Shown: piece by piece, positions 1 through 9,129 of the stretch | How the letters are laid out: each line of letters starts with the position of its first letter | Numbering within the stretch: the first letter of the stretch is position 1 | Source of the DNA: a virus | Virus record (IMG/VR): IMGVR_UViG_3300008050_000332 | Coordinates: 1 to 23,275 of that record | DNA length: 23,275 nucleotides | Strand: one strand, 5' to 3' | Made by a program: the position numbers and the translations under genes | The notes under the pieces: model-generated | What the model saw: the letters and a program-made list of their open reading frames with translations, nothing else | Database searches by the model: none | Told to the model about the DNA's origin: nothing

Positions 1-3000
1 CCCTATCTGTCGGATTCTAAAGGGAGAGGAGTCGGCGGGGTCGGGCTCGGTTGGTTGAGGCTTGCGCCTCGCCATCGCATCGCGGGCTTCGCGGAATTGA
101 TGGTTCAGTTCCTCGGCTTCATTGACTGCCTCACCTTGAAGGTTGCCATGATTGGATATGATTTCTTCTCCGGCTATGGGGGCTACCTCACTAATTGCCC
201 ACGCTCCCGGCGGTCGGACTTGATGCACTTCCCACCCCCTACGGTCCATCGCCACATGACGTGCAATGTAAATTTCATCAGGGTTGTTATGATACCTACT
301 GATAGGCCAAGCCCCCGGCAACGAGTTGTCCAAGTCACCCGTGGACTTCTTTGAATATTTCAGGTCCTGCTCATGGCGAACTATCTCGGCCTCAAGCCGC
401 TGGATCATTTGCTGACGCTCCTCCTCGGCTTCCTCCGTTGGAGCCGGGGCCGCTCTCGCAATGGCCACACCCTCGCGTAGCTGGTCAACGTAGGCGGTAT
501 CGGCTTTCTCGGTCTTCTTTCGCCGGGCTGACATCGCGGACTTGTGCTCCACCAGACGGCGGCCCAGGTTGATCACCCTCAAGATTTCATTGTCGCTAAA
601 CTTTTCGACGGCCTCGGAAGTCATCCCCTTGTCCTTGCCGAATTGCTTGGTGAACCGGGCGAACCGCTCCACGATTGAGCGGTCATAGTTCTCGGGGTTC
701 TCCGATACCTTGGCCACGAACTCCTTGGATATTGTCAACAGGTCCCCGGCGTAGTTTGGATTCTCCCGTAGAATCTCCTGCCATATCTCATGGCCTTCCG
801 GGTTTGCCTCGCTCGGTCCAAAGCGATCTATCACGCGGAGGAAGAACTTGTTCGCCTGGCCCCCCACGGCAAACTCGGCCCCGTGATGCCCGAACGTCTC
901 GTGAAGGAAAGTTTTTACCGCGTGGTCCGAGTTGTAAATATCGTTGGCGTGAAGATAGATTGTTTTCGTGTTAGGGGCATATGCCCCGGCGAGCTCGGCC
1001 CCTCTGTTGAATTGGTGGGCGAGGTCATCCCTGACCTGCATATCCTCAACCTGATTCTCGTCCAAGTGGTTGTCGAAGATCACCACTTTTGGAGCATCGC
1101 TCCCCATCTTATCCAATTGCGGGGCTATTGCCTCGCGTACCTGCTCCCTGGTCAATGACTTGGGCTTCCCCGTCAGCCCGTACTGAGGAGCCAATCGACC
1201 CGTGGCCGAAGTGATGCGGCCATCGCTGACTTCCTTCATCGACTTGGACAGGTCCCGGTTGTCGCTCGCTTGCTTCTGATCCAGCCCCGCCTTGATCTGC
1301 ATGATGGCTTCGCGGACCACCGGGTTCTTGGTGTTGATGGCTTCCTTATCCAAGTCCTCGATCAAGTCGGCTTGGTCATGCGCCGCGTAGCTGTTCGACA
1401 AGTTGCTGAAGTCAACGTTCTTGTAGGTGGCAACCGTACCCATCCCGCCGCCAACCACCGCGCCGAGAGCAAAACTCTTCAAGACGTCTTCGCTCACCTC
1501 ACGCTCGGGGTCGTACCCCATAAAGTAGCTGGCCACCGTGTTGGTCAATGCGGTTTGAGCCGCTTCGGTCATGCCTTCGCCTAGCGGCATCAATGCTAAA
1601 TTCTCAACAAGGTCCTTGACCTTCCTACTCCTGAACTTGCCTCGTGAACCGCTCGGGCCTTTCAGTTTGCCGAACATGAACTTGTCCATTGCGAACTCAA
1701 GCAAGGCGTTGGGCATGTTTGCGGCTCCCACCCACATACTGGCCCGGCGAAGCTCGAACTCGTTCAGCTCGCCGTCACCATCCTCGTCCCACTTCTCCAC
1801 GAACTCAGGGGCCAGCGTCCCGGCCTCGGCCATGCTCAATACGTCTTGCACCCCTTCGCTGTAGATTCGAGCCGGGGCAATTAGGTAAATACCTAAACCA
1901 CCAGTTGCCGCAGCGGCTGCCATGTCGATGCCAACGTTGGTAAACGTCCTAGATACCTGCCCCATGAAACCCTCGGGGTCCAAGGGAGCATTGTACTCCG
2001 CTTGCACTTTGGCAGACTTCCTTAAGTTTTTGGCTGCTCGATGCGTGGTGTTCCCACCAACCGTAAGCTCCCATTCCGGCGGGATGAGGTCGATTATGTC
2101 TGCCGCCACATTCAAAGTGTCGGTGGTTATTGCGCTGGCTCCACCAGCCACAAAGTCTTCCGGCCAAGTTGATCCCGCCAATTCACTTAGCGCTCGGGCC
2201 GCCGTGTGCCCAAAATCCTTTCTACCCTGTTTCTTCCCGGTGACCGACACGGCCTCACCAATCTCGGGCAAGCGTTGCAGTTCGTATCTCTTGCTGTCAC
2301 CGAAATCATGAACCTTCACAACCTTCAAGTGTTGATCCTCCCAACCGCGAGGGACCCGCCCAAGGTCATCGCTATCGACAAGGTTACCCTCGTCCAAGTC
2401 TTCTTCAGGTAGGTCCAGCGTTATGGTATTGGTTTTGTTCGCAACCCCGCCGCTTTCCTTGAACCATACCTTGTCCCGGCCAGGATGTTGCTCGACGTCG
2501 ATGACTTCAACTGTCTTGCCGTCCAACCTGGGCGGGTTCATGCCAGCACCTAGATGAAGATCGCCGCCAATGATATGCTTGTTTCGATCCTGCCAAATCC
2601 ACCCAGCATCAGGGGGCCTCGTTCTCTCCGATTTGGACGGGGGGGGTTGGATCAGCTCCCGGTTCTGATTCAAGAGGTCACGTAACTCGTCACCGCTGAG
2701 AAACTGCTTGTGATAGGTAGGGTGATCCTGGTCCTTGCCTACGCTACCCCAATGAAACTTGTTATCTTCCTCAAGCAGATGGGGTTCGTCACCAGCAAGC
2801 CACGCTTTCCGATAGTCAAATTTATCAAGAGGATTATCGGGGTTTTTTTCACCCGGACCACCAAGCAGGTCACGCTTCCACGCCTGAACGGATGGATTCG
2901 ACCGCCACCATTGCTGAAAACTTTCCTCTTGAGCAGGTGATAAAGCTACTCTTTCCCTTACGGGCTTGAATGTTGATGGTAGCGATGGATCGTCTTCATC

Positions 3001-3033
3001 GTCCCCACTTAAAAAAAGATTTAGGTTGGCCAT
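1..3033 (-). CDS. Very large virion/ejection-type protein with EF-hand loop and HExxGHxG motif (partial, C-terminus beyond window)
   Basis: The frame is open for 1011 codons from the ATG at 3033 to base 1 with no stop, so the C-terminus is missing. Residue 416 starts a textbook EF-hand calcium loop (DEDGDGELNEFE, 416-427). Residues 486-493 (EGMTEAAQ) followed by the Gly-rich hydrophobic stretch SFALGAVVGGGMG (520-532) resemble a pattern common in large internal proteins of podoviruses. Residues 711-718 read HETFGHHG, an HExxGHxG motif like that of metallopeptidase-like domains in phage polyvalent proteins; the second His is at +5, so this is not canonical HExxH. Residues about 880-905 look like a charged coiled coil. 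The start lies 6 nt after the upstream stop and has no clear Shine-Dalgarno, suggesting coupling. The likely role is an internal protein ejected with the DNA; this is inference from motifs, size and position after two ejection-type genes. Confidence 0.8.
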   Translation of the reverse strand, partial: MANLNLFLSGDDEDDPSLPSTFKPVRERVALSPAQEESFQQWWRSNPSVQAWKRDLLGGPGEKNPDNPLDKFDYRKAWLAGDEPHLLEEDNKFHWGSVGKDQDHPTYHKQFLSGDELRDLLNQNRELIQPPPSKSERTRPPDAGWIWQDRNKHIIGGDLHLGAGMNPPRLDGKTVEVIDVEQHPGRDKVWFKESGGVANKTNTITLDLPEEDLDEGNLVDSDDLGRVPRGWEDQHLKVVKVHDFGDSKRYELQRLPEIGEAVSVTGKKQGRKDFGHTAARALSELAGSTWPEDFVAGGASAITTDTLNVAADIIDLIPPEWELTVGGNTTHRAAKNLRKSAKVQAEYNAPLDPEGFMGQVSRTFTNVGIDMAAAAATGGLGIYLIAPARIYSEGVQDVLSMAEAGTLAPEFVEKWDEDGDGELNEFELRRASMWVGAANMPNALLEFAMDKFMFGKLKGPSGSRGKFRSRKVKDLVENLALMPLGEGMTEAAQTALTNTVASYFMGYDPEREVSEDVLKSFALGAVVGGGMGTVATYKNVDFSNLSNSYAAHDQADLIEDLDKEAINTKNPVVREAIMQIKAGLDQKQASDNRDLSKSMKEVSDGRITSATGRLAPQYGLTGKPKSLTREQVREAIAPQLDKMGSDAPKVVIFDNHLDENQVEDMQVRDDLAHQFNRGAELAGAYAPNTKTIYLHANDIYNSDHAVKTFLHETFGHHGAEFAVGGQANKFFLRVIDRFGPSEANPEGHEIWQEILRENPNYAGDLLTISKEFVAKVSENPENYDRSIVERFARFTKQFGKDKGMTSEAVEKFSDNEILRVINLGRRLVEHKSAMSARRKKTEKADTAYVDQLREGVAIARAAPAPTEEAEEERQQMIQRLEAEIVRHEQDLKYSKKSTGDLDNSLPGAWPISRYHNNPDEIYIARHVAMDRRGWEVHQVRPPGAWAISEVAPIAGEEIISNHGNLQGEAVNEAEELNHQFREARDAMARRKPQPTEPDPADSSPFRIRQIG

Positions 3034-3039
3034 AAGTCA

Positions 3040-4200
3040 TCAAAAAAGAGGGTCCTGCACGCCCATGCTTTGAAACCATTCTTTGCGCTGTTGGTTGTTA
3101 GCTTGGGGAGTGAATAACGTATCCCCAATCGCCTGCAAATCGGAGTAGGCTTTGTCTCTATCCATGCCGTCCACTTCCTGCCCGTATGCAATGACCGCAA
3201 AAGCCGATATGAATTGTTTCTGTAAAGCAGGGTTTGGTAGTAAATTCTTCGTGCGGTCCGCAAGCTGTAACCTTTCTTGCTGCCTTACCAAAGTAGGATT
3301 CGTTTCCATAAGCTGGTCCCGATCCTCTCCACCCAATTGTAAACCGGGTTGCAGATACTGGCCCATTTGATTTGCCGCCCCGAGAAAATTGCCAGATTTT
3401 ACTTGTGCTATGACATCATCTTGATGCTGGACCGAACTGGTTTTGACGGGTACTGGGGTAGGTTCTACAACTCTCATTTGATTACCGAACGTAAATACCG
3501 TTGCTCCTGTGTCAGGATCGCGAACGGTATTTAGTTCAACCCCCGTGTCCATGAGATCCATTTTTTCCATTTGGTCAAACGTCAACTCCGTTCCACGAAA
3601 GGCCAATTGACCAACGGGAGAATTGAAGAACTTTACCGCAGCCTTTTCCTCATCCGTTGCTTGCTTGTCCCAGTCACCCTTTTTCTTACCCTTTTGGCTC
3701 AAGAAGTAGTTCTTGTTCTTCACCACGTCATGGGCATCAGCTATTTGTGCTTGCAGGGCTTGAGTGAATGTACCTTGCCGTTTCGCATCGGCCTTAAATG
3801 CCTCCGATTGAGCTCCCCTTAATGCCGCTATCGCATCTGTTTGCTGTTGTGATATATCAAGCTGCCTGTCTCTATAATCGGCTGTGTCCTGCTCGGCCCA
3901 CCGCTTGTACATCATGGGCACCTGCGCCAGCACCCCCTCGGCCTCCGCTCTGCTATAGGCGTCTATGTCCGAGTCATCCAGCTCAAGGTCATCCTTGAAC
4001 AGCTTGAGTGCCTTGCGGGCCTTGTCCCCGAGGTTCTTCTGAACCGCCTTGGTCTTCATCACCTCGCCGCCTTGGGCCCCCATTTGCGCCAACGCCCCGC
4101 CTATGCTTTGACCCGCCTGAGCCCCTAGCCGCCAATCGATTGGTTGAACGATGCCCGAGCCGGAGCCGGGCTTTCCGAAGAATGTGTTTTGTCTACTCAT
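3040..4200 (-). CDS. Putative internal virion / DNA ejection protein (386 aa)
   Basis: I chose the ATG at 4200 because GAAGGA lies 6 nt upstream (4207-4212); the earlier in-frame start at 4221 has no such site and overlaps the preceding gene. The protein begins MSRQNTFFGKPGSGSG and has a Gly/Ala/Gln-rich N-terminal third (LGAQAGQSIGGALAQMGAQG), then a long charged helical region rich in Gln and Lys (about 80-180), then a mixed C-terminal half. No signal peptide, membrane segment or enzyme motif is visible. Low-complexity Gly/Ala start plus long helices, placed between another such protein and the giant left-end gene, is typical of podovirus internal core or ejection proteins. The family itself is not recognised by a specific motif. 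Confidence 0.8.
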   Translation of the reverse strand: MSRQNTFFGKPGSGSGIVQPIDWRLGAQAGQSIGGALAQMGAQGGEVMKTKAVQKNLGDKARKALKLFKDDLELDDSDIDAYSRAEAEGVLAQVPMMYKRWAEQDTADYRDRQLDISQQQTDAIAALRGAQSEAFKADAKRQGTFTQALQAQIADAHDVVKNKNYFLSQKGKKKGDWDKQATDEEKAAVKFFNSPVGQLAFRGTELTFDQMEKMDLMDTGVELNTVRDPDTGATVFTFGNQMRVVEPTPVPVKTSSVQHQDDVIAQVKSGNFLGAANQMGQYLQPGLQLGGEDRDQLMETNPTLVRQQERLQLADRTKNLLPNPALQKQFISAFAVIAYGQEVDGMDRDKAYSDLQAIGDTLFTPQANNQQRKEWFQSMGVQDPLF

Positions 4201-4210
4201 GATATTTCCT

Positions 4211-5221
4211 TCAACCACCACCCATTGCCTTGCCCGTGGCCCAACCGCTGCCTAGCGATCCAAGCCCACTCATTAACCCGCCCGTTATTGCTGCCTTGTT
4301 TGCGGCTGAAGCCATGCGGGCATTCATTAAGTTCGATTGATTGCTACCCGCCAACGCTCCGGCGTATGCGCTTTCGGGATTAAATAATTGCGGCCCGCTT
4401 TGCAAAGCGAAGCCAGCCGATCCCATTTGTTGCGCAACTTGACCCGGTACGCGGGCGCTTCGCCCCGTGAGGGCCAAGAACGGATCGACCGAGCTGGTCT
4501 GCCCCAAAATTTGCGAAGCTCGCTGTATTCGTTGCTCCTCGGCCTGTCTGCCCGCTCCCATACGCGCCATCGTTTCTTCTATCATGGCGGGTTGACTGCG
4601 TTGGTACGCCGTGCCCCGAGCGGATTGCCCGGCTCTCACGCTCTCGCTGATTCCAGCCAGCTCTTCCTGCGTAAGTCCTTGCCCCGCATCCAGTCCTTCC
4701 TGAGCCTTGCGTTGCAACCCGAGCCGTAAGTTTTCGCTACCCGGATCAGCCGCTCGTTGGGCCTCCACGAATTGCGGGCCAAGTTCGCGAAGCATGTCGA
4801 TCTCCCCGGTGGTTGCCTCTTTTTGTTGCCGGGAAAGGGAAGGAGCAATGTATTTTTCGTAAAGCGAAAGCAGACCCTGATCACCTACGCCTCTCTCTCC
4901 AGTCAACGCATGAGACAGCATCTCTTGTTCAGCTCGGGCATACGCTGGTCGGCCATACACTTGCGACGTTTCGCTGCGATACAAATCCGGGGCAAGTTTT
5001 AGTTGTGCCTCAAGTGTCTCCTTAGTCTCCTTGGCATAGTCGCGTGGTGGAGGAGCTTCCACGTCCCCCTTCTTGTAGCTCGGCACGCCACCACTTGACG
5101 GCTTACCCGATCCACCTACTGCCTTAAGCAGTCGCTCCTCGTTTGGGTTGACGTACGCCAACCGCTCGCCCGGAGGCGCTGCCTTGTTTAAATTATCAGC
5201 GGCTTTTCTTAAATTATTCAT
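4211..5221 (-). CDS. Putative internal virion / DNA ejection protein, Ala/Gly/Gln-rich (336 aa)
   Basis: It begins MNNLRKAADNLNKAAPPGER. It is helical, rich in Ala, Gln, Glu and Arg, with many short amphipathic stretches (for example residues about 95-235). It ends in a Gly-rich tail (GGLMSGLGSLGSGWATGKAMGGG region) that could insert in or cross a membrane. This composition is common in podovirus ejection proteins that leave the capsid with the DNA, but no catalytic motif is visible. The start codon overlaps the end of the upstream gene by 8 nt. The downstream gene starts 10 nt after its stop, with a Shine-Dalgarno overlapping this gene's end. Function is inferred from composition and position only. 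Confidence 0.78.
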   Translation of the reverse strand: MNNLRKAADNLNKAAPPGERLAYVNPNEERLLKAVGGSGKPSSGGVPSYKKGDVEAPPPRDYAKETKETLEAQLKLAPDLYRSETSQVYGRPAYARAEQEMLSHALTGERGVGDQGLLSLYEKYIAPSLSRQQKEATTGEIDMLRELGPQFVEAQRAADPGSENLRLGLQRKAQEGLDAGQGLTQEELAGISESVRAGQSARGTAYQRSQPAMIEETMARMGAGRQAEEQRIQRASQILGQTSSVDPFLALTGRSARVPGQVAQQMGSAGFALQSGPQLFNPESAYAGALAGSNQSNLMNARMASAANKAAITGGLMSGLGSLGSGWATGKAMGGG

Positions 5222-5597
5222 GACACACTTTCTTAAACATCCGTTCCCAACTTAAAGTTTTGAGCTCCGATTCTCCACCGGGCTTGATTCTACGGAACAT
5301 TACGCGAGGTAATGGTTCCAAACTATTGAACATCGCCATTAAACCGCCATCCCCGGCAACCCATCGGGCATACCAGCAGTCGGGGTTCTTCGGCCACCAT
5401 TGGCCGCTCGGGTCCTTGTTCGACTCAATCGGTTTCACCATCATGAAAAACTTGGAACAACTAATGACCAGTCCCCCGATCAGGTAGTTGTTCATCTCAT
5501 CATAAAACTTCTTCGGGTCCTCGTAGACAGCGGCAATACGCTCAATCGGGGCTTGCCCAATCAGCTTGTCGCTTATCGCTGAAGTGATTCCACCCAT
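5214..5597 (-). CDS. Uncharacterised phage protein (127 aa)
   Basis: The start ATG overlaps the spike gene stop by one base (TAATG) and the end overlaps the next gene by 8 nt. The N-terminus (MGGITSAISDKLIG) could be an amphipathic helix. The core (SCSKFFMMVKPIESNKDP, then WYARWVAGDGG and PLPRVMFRRIKPGG) has alternating beta-strand-like stretches rich in aromatics, followed by a basic tail. Similar-looking short proteins occur beside tail and ejection genes in environmental podoviruses, and some internal proteins there have a GNAT-like fold, but I see no diagnostic acetyl-CoA motif. Function unknown; a minor virion protein is the best guess from its position. Confidence 0.75.
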   Translation of the reverse strand: MGGITSAISDKLIGQAPIERIAAVYEDPKKFYDEMNNYLIGGLVISCSKFFMMVKPIESNKDPSGQWWPKNPDCWYARWVAGDGGLMAMFNSLEPLPRVMFRRIKPGGESELKTLSWERMFKKVCHE

Positions 5598-6916
5598 TAC
5601 CCCGCAGCCTCCAATGCCGTCACCTTGGCCGAGAGCTCTTGAATCGCCTTCACCAATGGTACTATCAACGCTCCGTAGGCAATGTTCTGCTTGCCGTTTG
5701 GATCAATCTTCCAGCCACGCCATTCCTTGATGCCGTGTTCATCCATCACCGCCTTCACCTCTTGGGCTATCATTCCATGATGGGTTTCTTTATCGTCTGC
5801 TGGTTTTTTATCGGGCTTCTCTTTGGTGAAACGATAATCTTTTATTTCGTCGGGCCAGTTGAAAGGGTTGATCTTTTTATAGGTCACCGTCCTGAGTGCG
5901 TTCAGGAAGTCCAAGCCGAGCTGATTGTTTTTAACGCTTTTCTTTATTCGCGCATCCGATGATACCGTGGAAATCGACGTATCTTCGCATCGCAAATCCG
6001 TTACCGAAGTGTTGCCAAGCATTACTTGGTTTGATGCCGTGGTAACCACGCCATACCCTACAGCCGTGGTGTTCTGATACGCAGCTTCACCGCCCGATGA
6101 CATGGCCTGAGAGCCTAATGCCGTGTTGTTGCTGCCTAAGAGGTGGTATCCGGCATTGTCACCACAGTATACGTTGTCTGCCCCTGTTATATTAGTGTAT
6201 CCAGCCTGTGACCCGACGTAGGTATTGTCATCGCCGGAGGTGGTGGCTTGTCCAGCGTTATACCCCACGCCCGTGTTGAGGTCGGCTGTGTTCTTGGTAA
6301 GAGCCGATTGCCCCACGGCCACTACGCCGTCAACAGCCGCCGCCGATGCTCCCAAGGCAAGGTCACCAACAGCGACGTTGTAAGATGAATTGGTTGTGAG
6401 TAGCTTGCCCGCCAATGCCCCCAGAAAAGTATTCATTTTTCCCGTGGTTAAAGCCCCACCCGTAGAATGCCCCACCGCTGTGTTGGAAAAGGCTTCGGTG
6501 CTTGCTCCAGTCCCCGAACAAACTCCCAAAGAGCCTGTACCAACCGCCACGTTTTGAAGTGGTGAGCCCGTGGATAACCCCATTGCCCCCTCCCCAATTG
6601 CCACGTTCATTTGCCCGGTGGTGTTTGTCTTGAAGACATCCTTGCCTACCGCCACGTTGCTATCTCCATCCACGTGAGCCATCCCGGCGTTCTGCCCGAG
6701 GAACACGTTGTCGCTCCCGGTGGTCACAGCCGTACCCGCATTATCCCCCAGGGCAACGTTGTCCGTACCGCTGGTCAGACTATCCAAGGCTGAATCACCT
6801 AGAGCCACTTCACTTAAATCACCCGATCCAATCGTGGCGTTTGTTAAGAAGTTGTTTAATTTAGTATGGCTTACGGTGTCCCCGCTCGCCCAAGTTACTC
6901 CCGGTGTGATCTTCAT
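5597..6916 (-). CDS. Tail spike/fibre with YadA-head-like repeats and C-terminal S74 self-cleaving chaperone (439 aa)
   Basis: Residues about 35-300 carry repeated short strands of the type NVAVG/NTALG followed by A-G, spaced irregularly, as in YadA-head-like trimeric left-handed beta-rolls. Residue 320 begins SDARIKKSV, followed by LGLDFLNALRTVTYKK and HHGMIAQEV: the peptidase S74 intramolecular chaperone family. The Ser-Lys pair expected for autocleavage is present at S320 and K325 (spacing +5, as in K1F endosialidase). The C-terminal about 120 residues should therefore trimerise and fold the shaft and then be cut off before S320. The N-terminus (MKITPGVTWASGDTVSHTKLN) resembles virion-attachment segments of fibres. 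No glycosidase motif is seen, so it probably binds rather than degrades its receptor. The start overlaps the nozzle gene stop by 1 nt. Confidence 0.92.
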   Translation of the reverse strand: MKITPGVTWASGDTVSHTKLNNFLTNATIGSGDLSEVALGDSALDSLTSGTDNVALGDNAGTAVTTGSDNVFLGQNAGMAHVDGDSNVAVGKDVFKTNTTGQMNVAIGEGAMGLSTGSPLQNVAVGTGSLGVCSGTGASTEAFSNTAVGHSTGGALTTGKMNTFLGALAGKLLTTNSSYNVAVGDLALGASAAAVDGVVAVGQSALTKNTADLNTGVGYNAGQATTSGDDNTYVGSQAGYTNITGADNVYCGDNAGYHLLGSNNTALGSQAMSSGGEAAYQNTTAVGYGVVTTASNQVMLGNTSVTDLRCEDTSISTVSSDARIKKSVKNNQLGLDFLNALRTVTYKKINPFNWPDEIKDYRFTKEKPDKKPADDKETHHGMIAQEVKAVMDEHGIKEWRGWKIDPNGKQNIAYGALIVPLVKAIQELSAKVTALEAAG

Positions 6917-8790
6917 TACTCGAAGGTGGTTAATAGTTTATCGGATTGAATGGCTTCCAGCTTGGTCCTTCGCAGATCGGGCTGGCCTCCGTTGCAAATA
7001 AAAGTCAAGTCGATGGCATAGGCCCGCTTCTTCAGCCCGAAACGGATCAGCTTGTCCTCGGTCCCCGTTATTGCCGCGCTGTAATGAGAAGCCGCTGTTG
7101 TGTCCGGGTCCTGCGTGGTGACGTCTATGTTGTAAGTGGTGGTCACACCCGAAGCGTTCAAGGCAATGCCCGCGCTTCCGTAAAGCCATCGCTTCTCGCC
7201 TAGATCATTAAGCGTGTAGGCCCTTGTCCGGGCTTTCCAACTGACGTTCGCGGTCGTAACGCTACCGCCGTTGCCGTACTCGTCAATTCCCGTGGCGTTC
7301 TCTTCCATGACCAACAGCTTGCCGCTTTCGCAAACCACGAAGAGCCGTTGTTCATTGCCGTACACGCCCACCACGAAATCATCCACGTAATCAGGAAGCG
7401 AATCGACGCTTTCCCATGCCTTGAGCGATACGTTGTAAACCAGTATCTTCGATGCCTTGGCTTCGCCCGTCCCTTGAATAGGGACCGCCAACCAATAACG
7501 ATTCGACCAAAATATTGCCGAGCTTTCTTTCTTGGCGGCGGTGAAATCTATCGTTTGAATGACGTCATCTATCGGCTGACTCAACGGATTGTCCGATATC
7601 CGCATGGCCGTGACTGGTGTTCCCACCCGGTCCTGCCCCCTGATCCCGAAGTCTATGCTGTACACTCCCGAGTCGGACAGGAAGAACACGGCCCCGCCCA
7701 CCGATATTGCCGACTTGCGTGAGGCGCACCCCATTTGCCTGGATACTTCCGTGAGCGTGGTGTTCGTCAAGTTGCCGATGCTCGTCTGCAACATGATGCT
7801 GTGACGCTTGAGGACCAGCATCCCGTCATCCATCACGGGCAACATCGACACGATACCGTCCGACGTCCCCGTATTGAACTTAAAGTAATTGGTGGCCGCA
7901 AAACTGTAATCGCTGAACACGTCGCTGTACTGGACCTCGTCGCGATTGGTTGGCACGCACAATCGATTACGAGAATACACCGCGAAATCAGCCGGGGGCA
8001 ATTCACTCGACTCGGTCACGGCCAGCCCGCCGGACGTGTACCCGCTGTTTCCGCTGGACCCGTCCAAGCTGAAAGTGTTGGTGGTGATTGTGGTGATGTA
8101 CCAAGTGTTGTTCGCGTTGGTATTTCCTCCCACGTCCGTAATGGTTATCAAGTCACCTGTTGAGTATCCGTGATTTGTTGCCGTTATCACGATGGGTGAG
8201 GCATTTGTGGCAGCCGTTATCGTCCGGCTCTCGGGCCGTTTGAAAGTTCCCGGCGTTGCGATGTCTCCATCAAATACGAGAGGGTACTTGCCGAGTTCCA
8301 CTACCGTGGACCCCGTGTCCAAATCAAATGGCAAGCGTAACCCCGCCCCCCTGAATAAGTACATGTTGTCATATGCCTGTACTAATTGGCTGCTCGCTCC
8401 GGCTGTCTCGACCACACCGCCCCTAGTTTGATAAGCGACTTCCGTTGTTTGGATGGACCCCGTGTTTGAAGCATCCACGAAATAAGCTTTCTGATCAGCC
8501 GCCATGCATACGTAATCCACGTCATCGGGATGTTGGAACCGAGTGGTTGTGAATATCTCGGCTTCGGCCAAAAGGTTACTGTTGCTTGAAACCCGCTTGA
8601 TCCCTTTGCGCCCTCGGGCAATTCCAATTGACTCGCTTAACCTGCAATTCTCCGAGGCTTGCAGGAACCCCGGTTTCAACAGCGTGGGGTTGGTGTGACT
8701 ATCCATGCCTAGAAACCCGTTGTCACCAGCCACGGCCATAGGCGTGTTGAGCGGCTTTGTTGTAGTGGCTGGCTCGTAGCGAGTGCTCAT
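6916..8790 (-). CDS. Putative tail nozzle / tail tubular protein with FCCH-like insertion (624 aa)
   Basis: A long beta-rich protein without signal peptide or membrane segment. It contains repeated blade-like strands (for example ADFAVYSRNRLCVPTN, MLVLKRHSIMLQTS, AVFFLSDSGVYSIDFG, AIFWSNRYWLAVPIQG), as expected for the beta-propeller-like nozzle proteins that close short tails. Residues about 189-257 form a separate module (RTITAATNASPIVITATNHG, then GDLITI and FSLDGSSG) of the type often annotated in phages as a ubiquitin-activating-E1 FCCH-like domain; here it is a small beta-barrel, not an enzyme. ATG overlaps the previous stop as ATGA. Gene order (lysis-like genes, nozzle, spike, ejection proteins) fits a podovirus tail module. 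Assignment is from family features read by eye. Confidence 0.8.
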   Translation of the reverse strand: MSTRYEPATTTKPLNTPMAVAGDNGFLGMDSHTNPTLLKPGFLQASENCRLSESIGIARGRKGIKRVSSNSNLLAEAEIFTTTRFQHPDDVDYVCMAADQKAYFVDASNTGSIQTTEVAYQTRGGVVETAGASSQLVQAYDNMYLFRGAGLRLPFDLDTGSTVVELGKYPLVFDGDIATPGTFKRPESRTITAATNASPIVITATNHGYSTGDLITITDVGGNTNANNTWYITTITTNTFSLDGSSGNSGYTSGGLAVTESSELPPADFAVYSRNRLCVPTNRDEVQYSDVFSDYSFAATNYFKFNTGTSDGIVSMLPVMDDGMLVLKRHSIMLQTSIGNLTNTTLTEVSRQMGCASRKSAISVGGAVFFLSDSGVYSIDFGIRGQDRVGTPVTAMRISDNPLSQPIDDVIQTIDFTAAKKESSAIFWSNRYWLAVPIQGTGEAKASKILVYNVSLKAWESVDSLPDYVDDFVVGVYGNEQRLFVVCESGKLLVMEENATGIDEYGNGGSVTTANVSWKARTRAYTLNDLGEKRWLYGSAGIALNASGVTTTYNIDVTTQDPDTTAASHYSAAITGTEDKLIRFGLKKRAYAIDLTFICNGGQPDLRRTKLEAIQSDKLLTTFE

Positions 8791-9128
8791 GACTTCCCTG
8801 CCACCTTCTCGGCAAGCCGTTGGATTTCTTTGTGAGTTTGATTTTCCAGCTTACTGATCTTGTCGTAAATTTTACGGGCATCCCCGCGCCGATCCTCGTC
8901 AGCCTTCAAAAGCGACGAGTGGTTTTCTTCCACCCGCTTACGATACTCTCGGTCCGCAACTTCGTTCCGGGCAATTTCATTGATGGACTTGGAAAGGCGC
9001 TCATTCAGACTCACATGGTCTTTTTCAAGATTCTCCAAACGGGCGTGCTCTTTGCGTAATACCCACGAAATTGCTCCGACAACTAGAGCAATGCCGATCA
9101 ATATCAGTTCATGAGCGAAGTCCATCAT
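8787..9128 (-). CDS. Membrane-anchored coiled-coil protein, spanin/holin-like (113 aa)
   Basis: An N-terminal transmembrane segment (residues about 6-24, HELILIGIALVVGAISWVL) is followed by a basic stop-transfer patch (RKEHAR) and a long charged coiled coil to the C-terminus. This is the architecture of an inner-membrane spanin (Rz-like) or a tail-membrane effector. The gene starts with two Met codons (9128 and 9125); either may be used. It lies 1 nt after the preceding membrane protein gene, which has the same layout, and its stop overlaps the nozzle start (ATGA). Tight grouping with three other membrane proteins suggests a lysis cassette, but no endolysin is recognised nearby. Confidence 0.75.
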   Translation of the reverse strand: MMDFAHELILIGIALVVGAISWVLRKEHARLENLEKDHVSLNERLSKSINEIARNEVADREYRKRVEENHSSLLKADEDRRGDARKIYDKISKLENQTHKEIQRLAEKVAGKS

Positions 9129-9129
9129 G

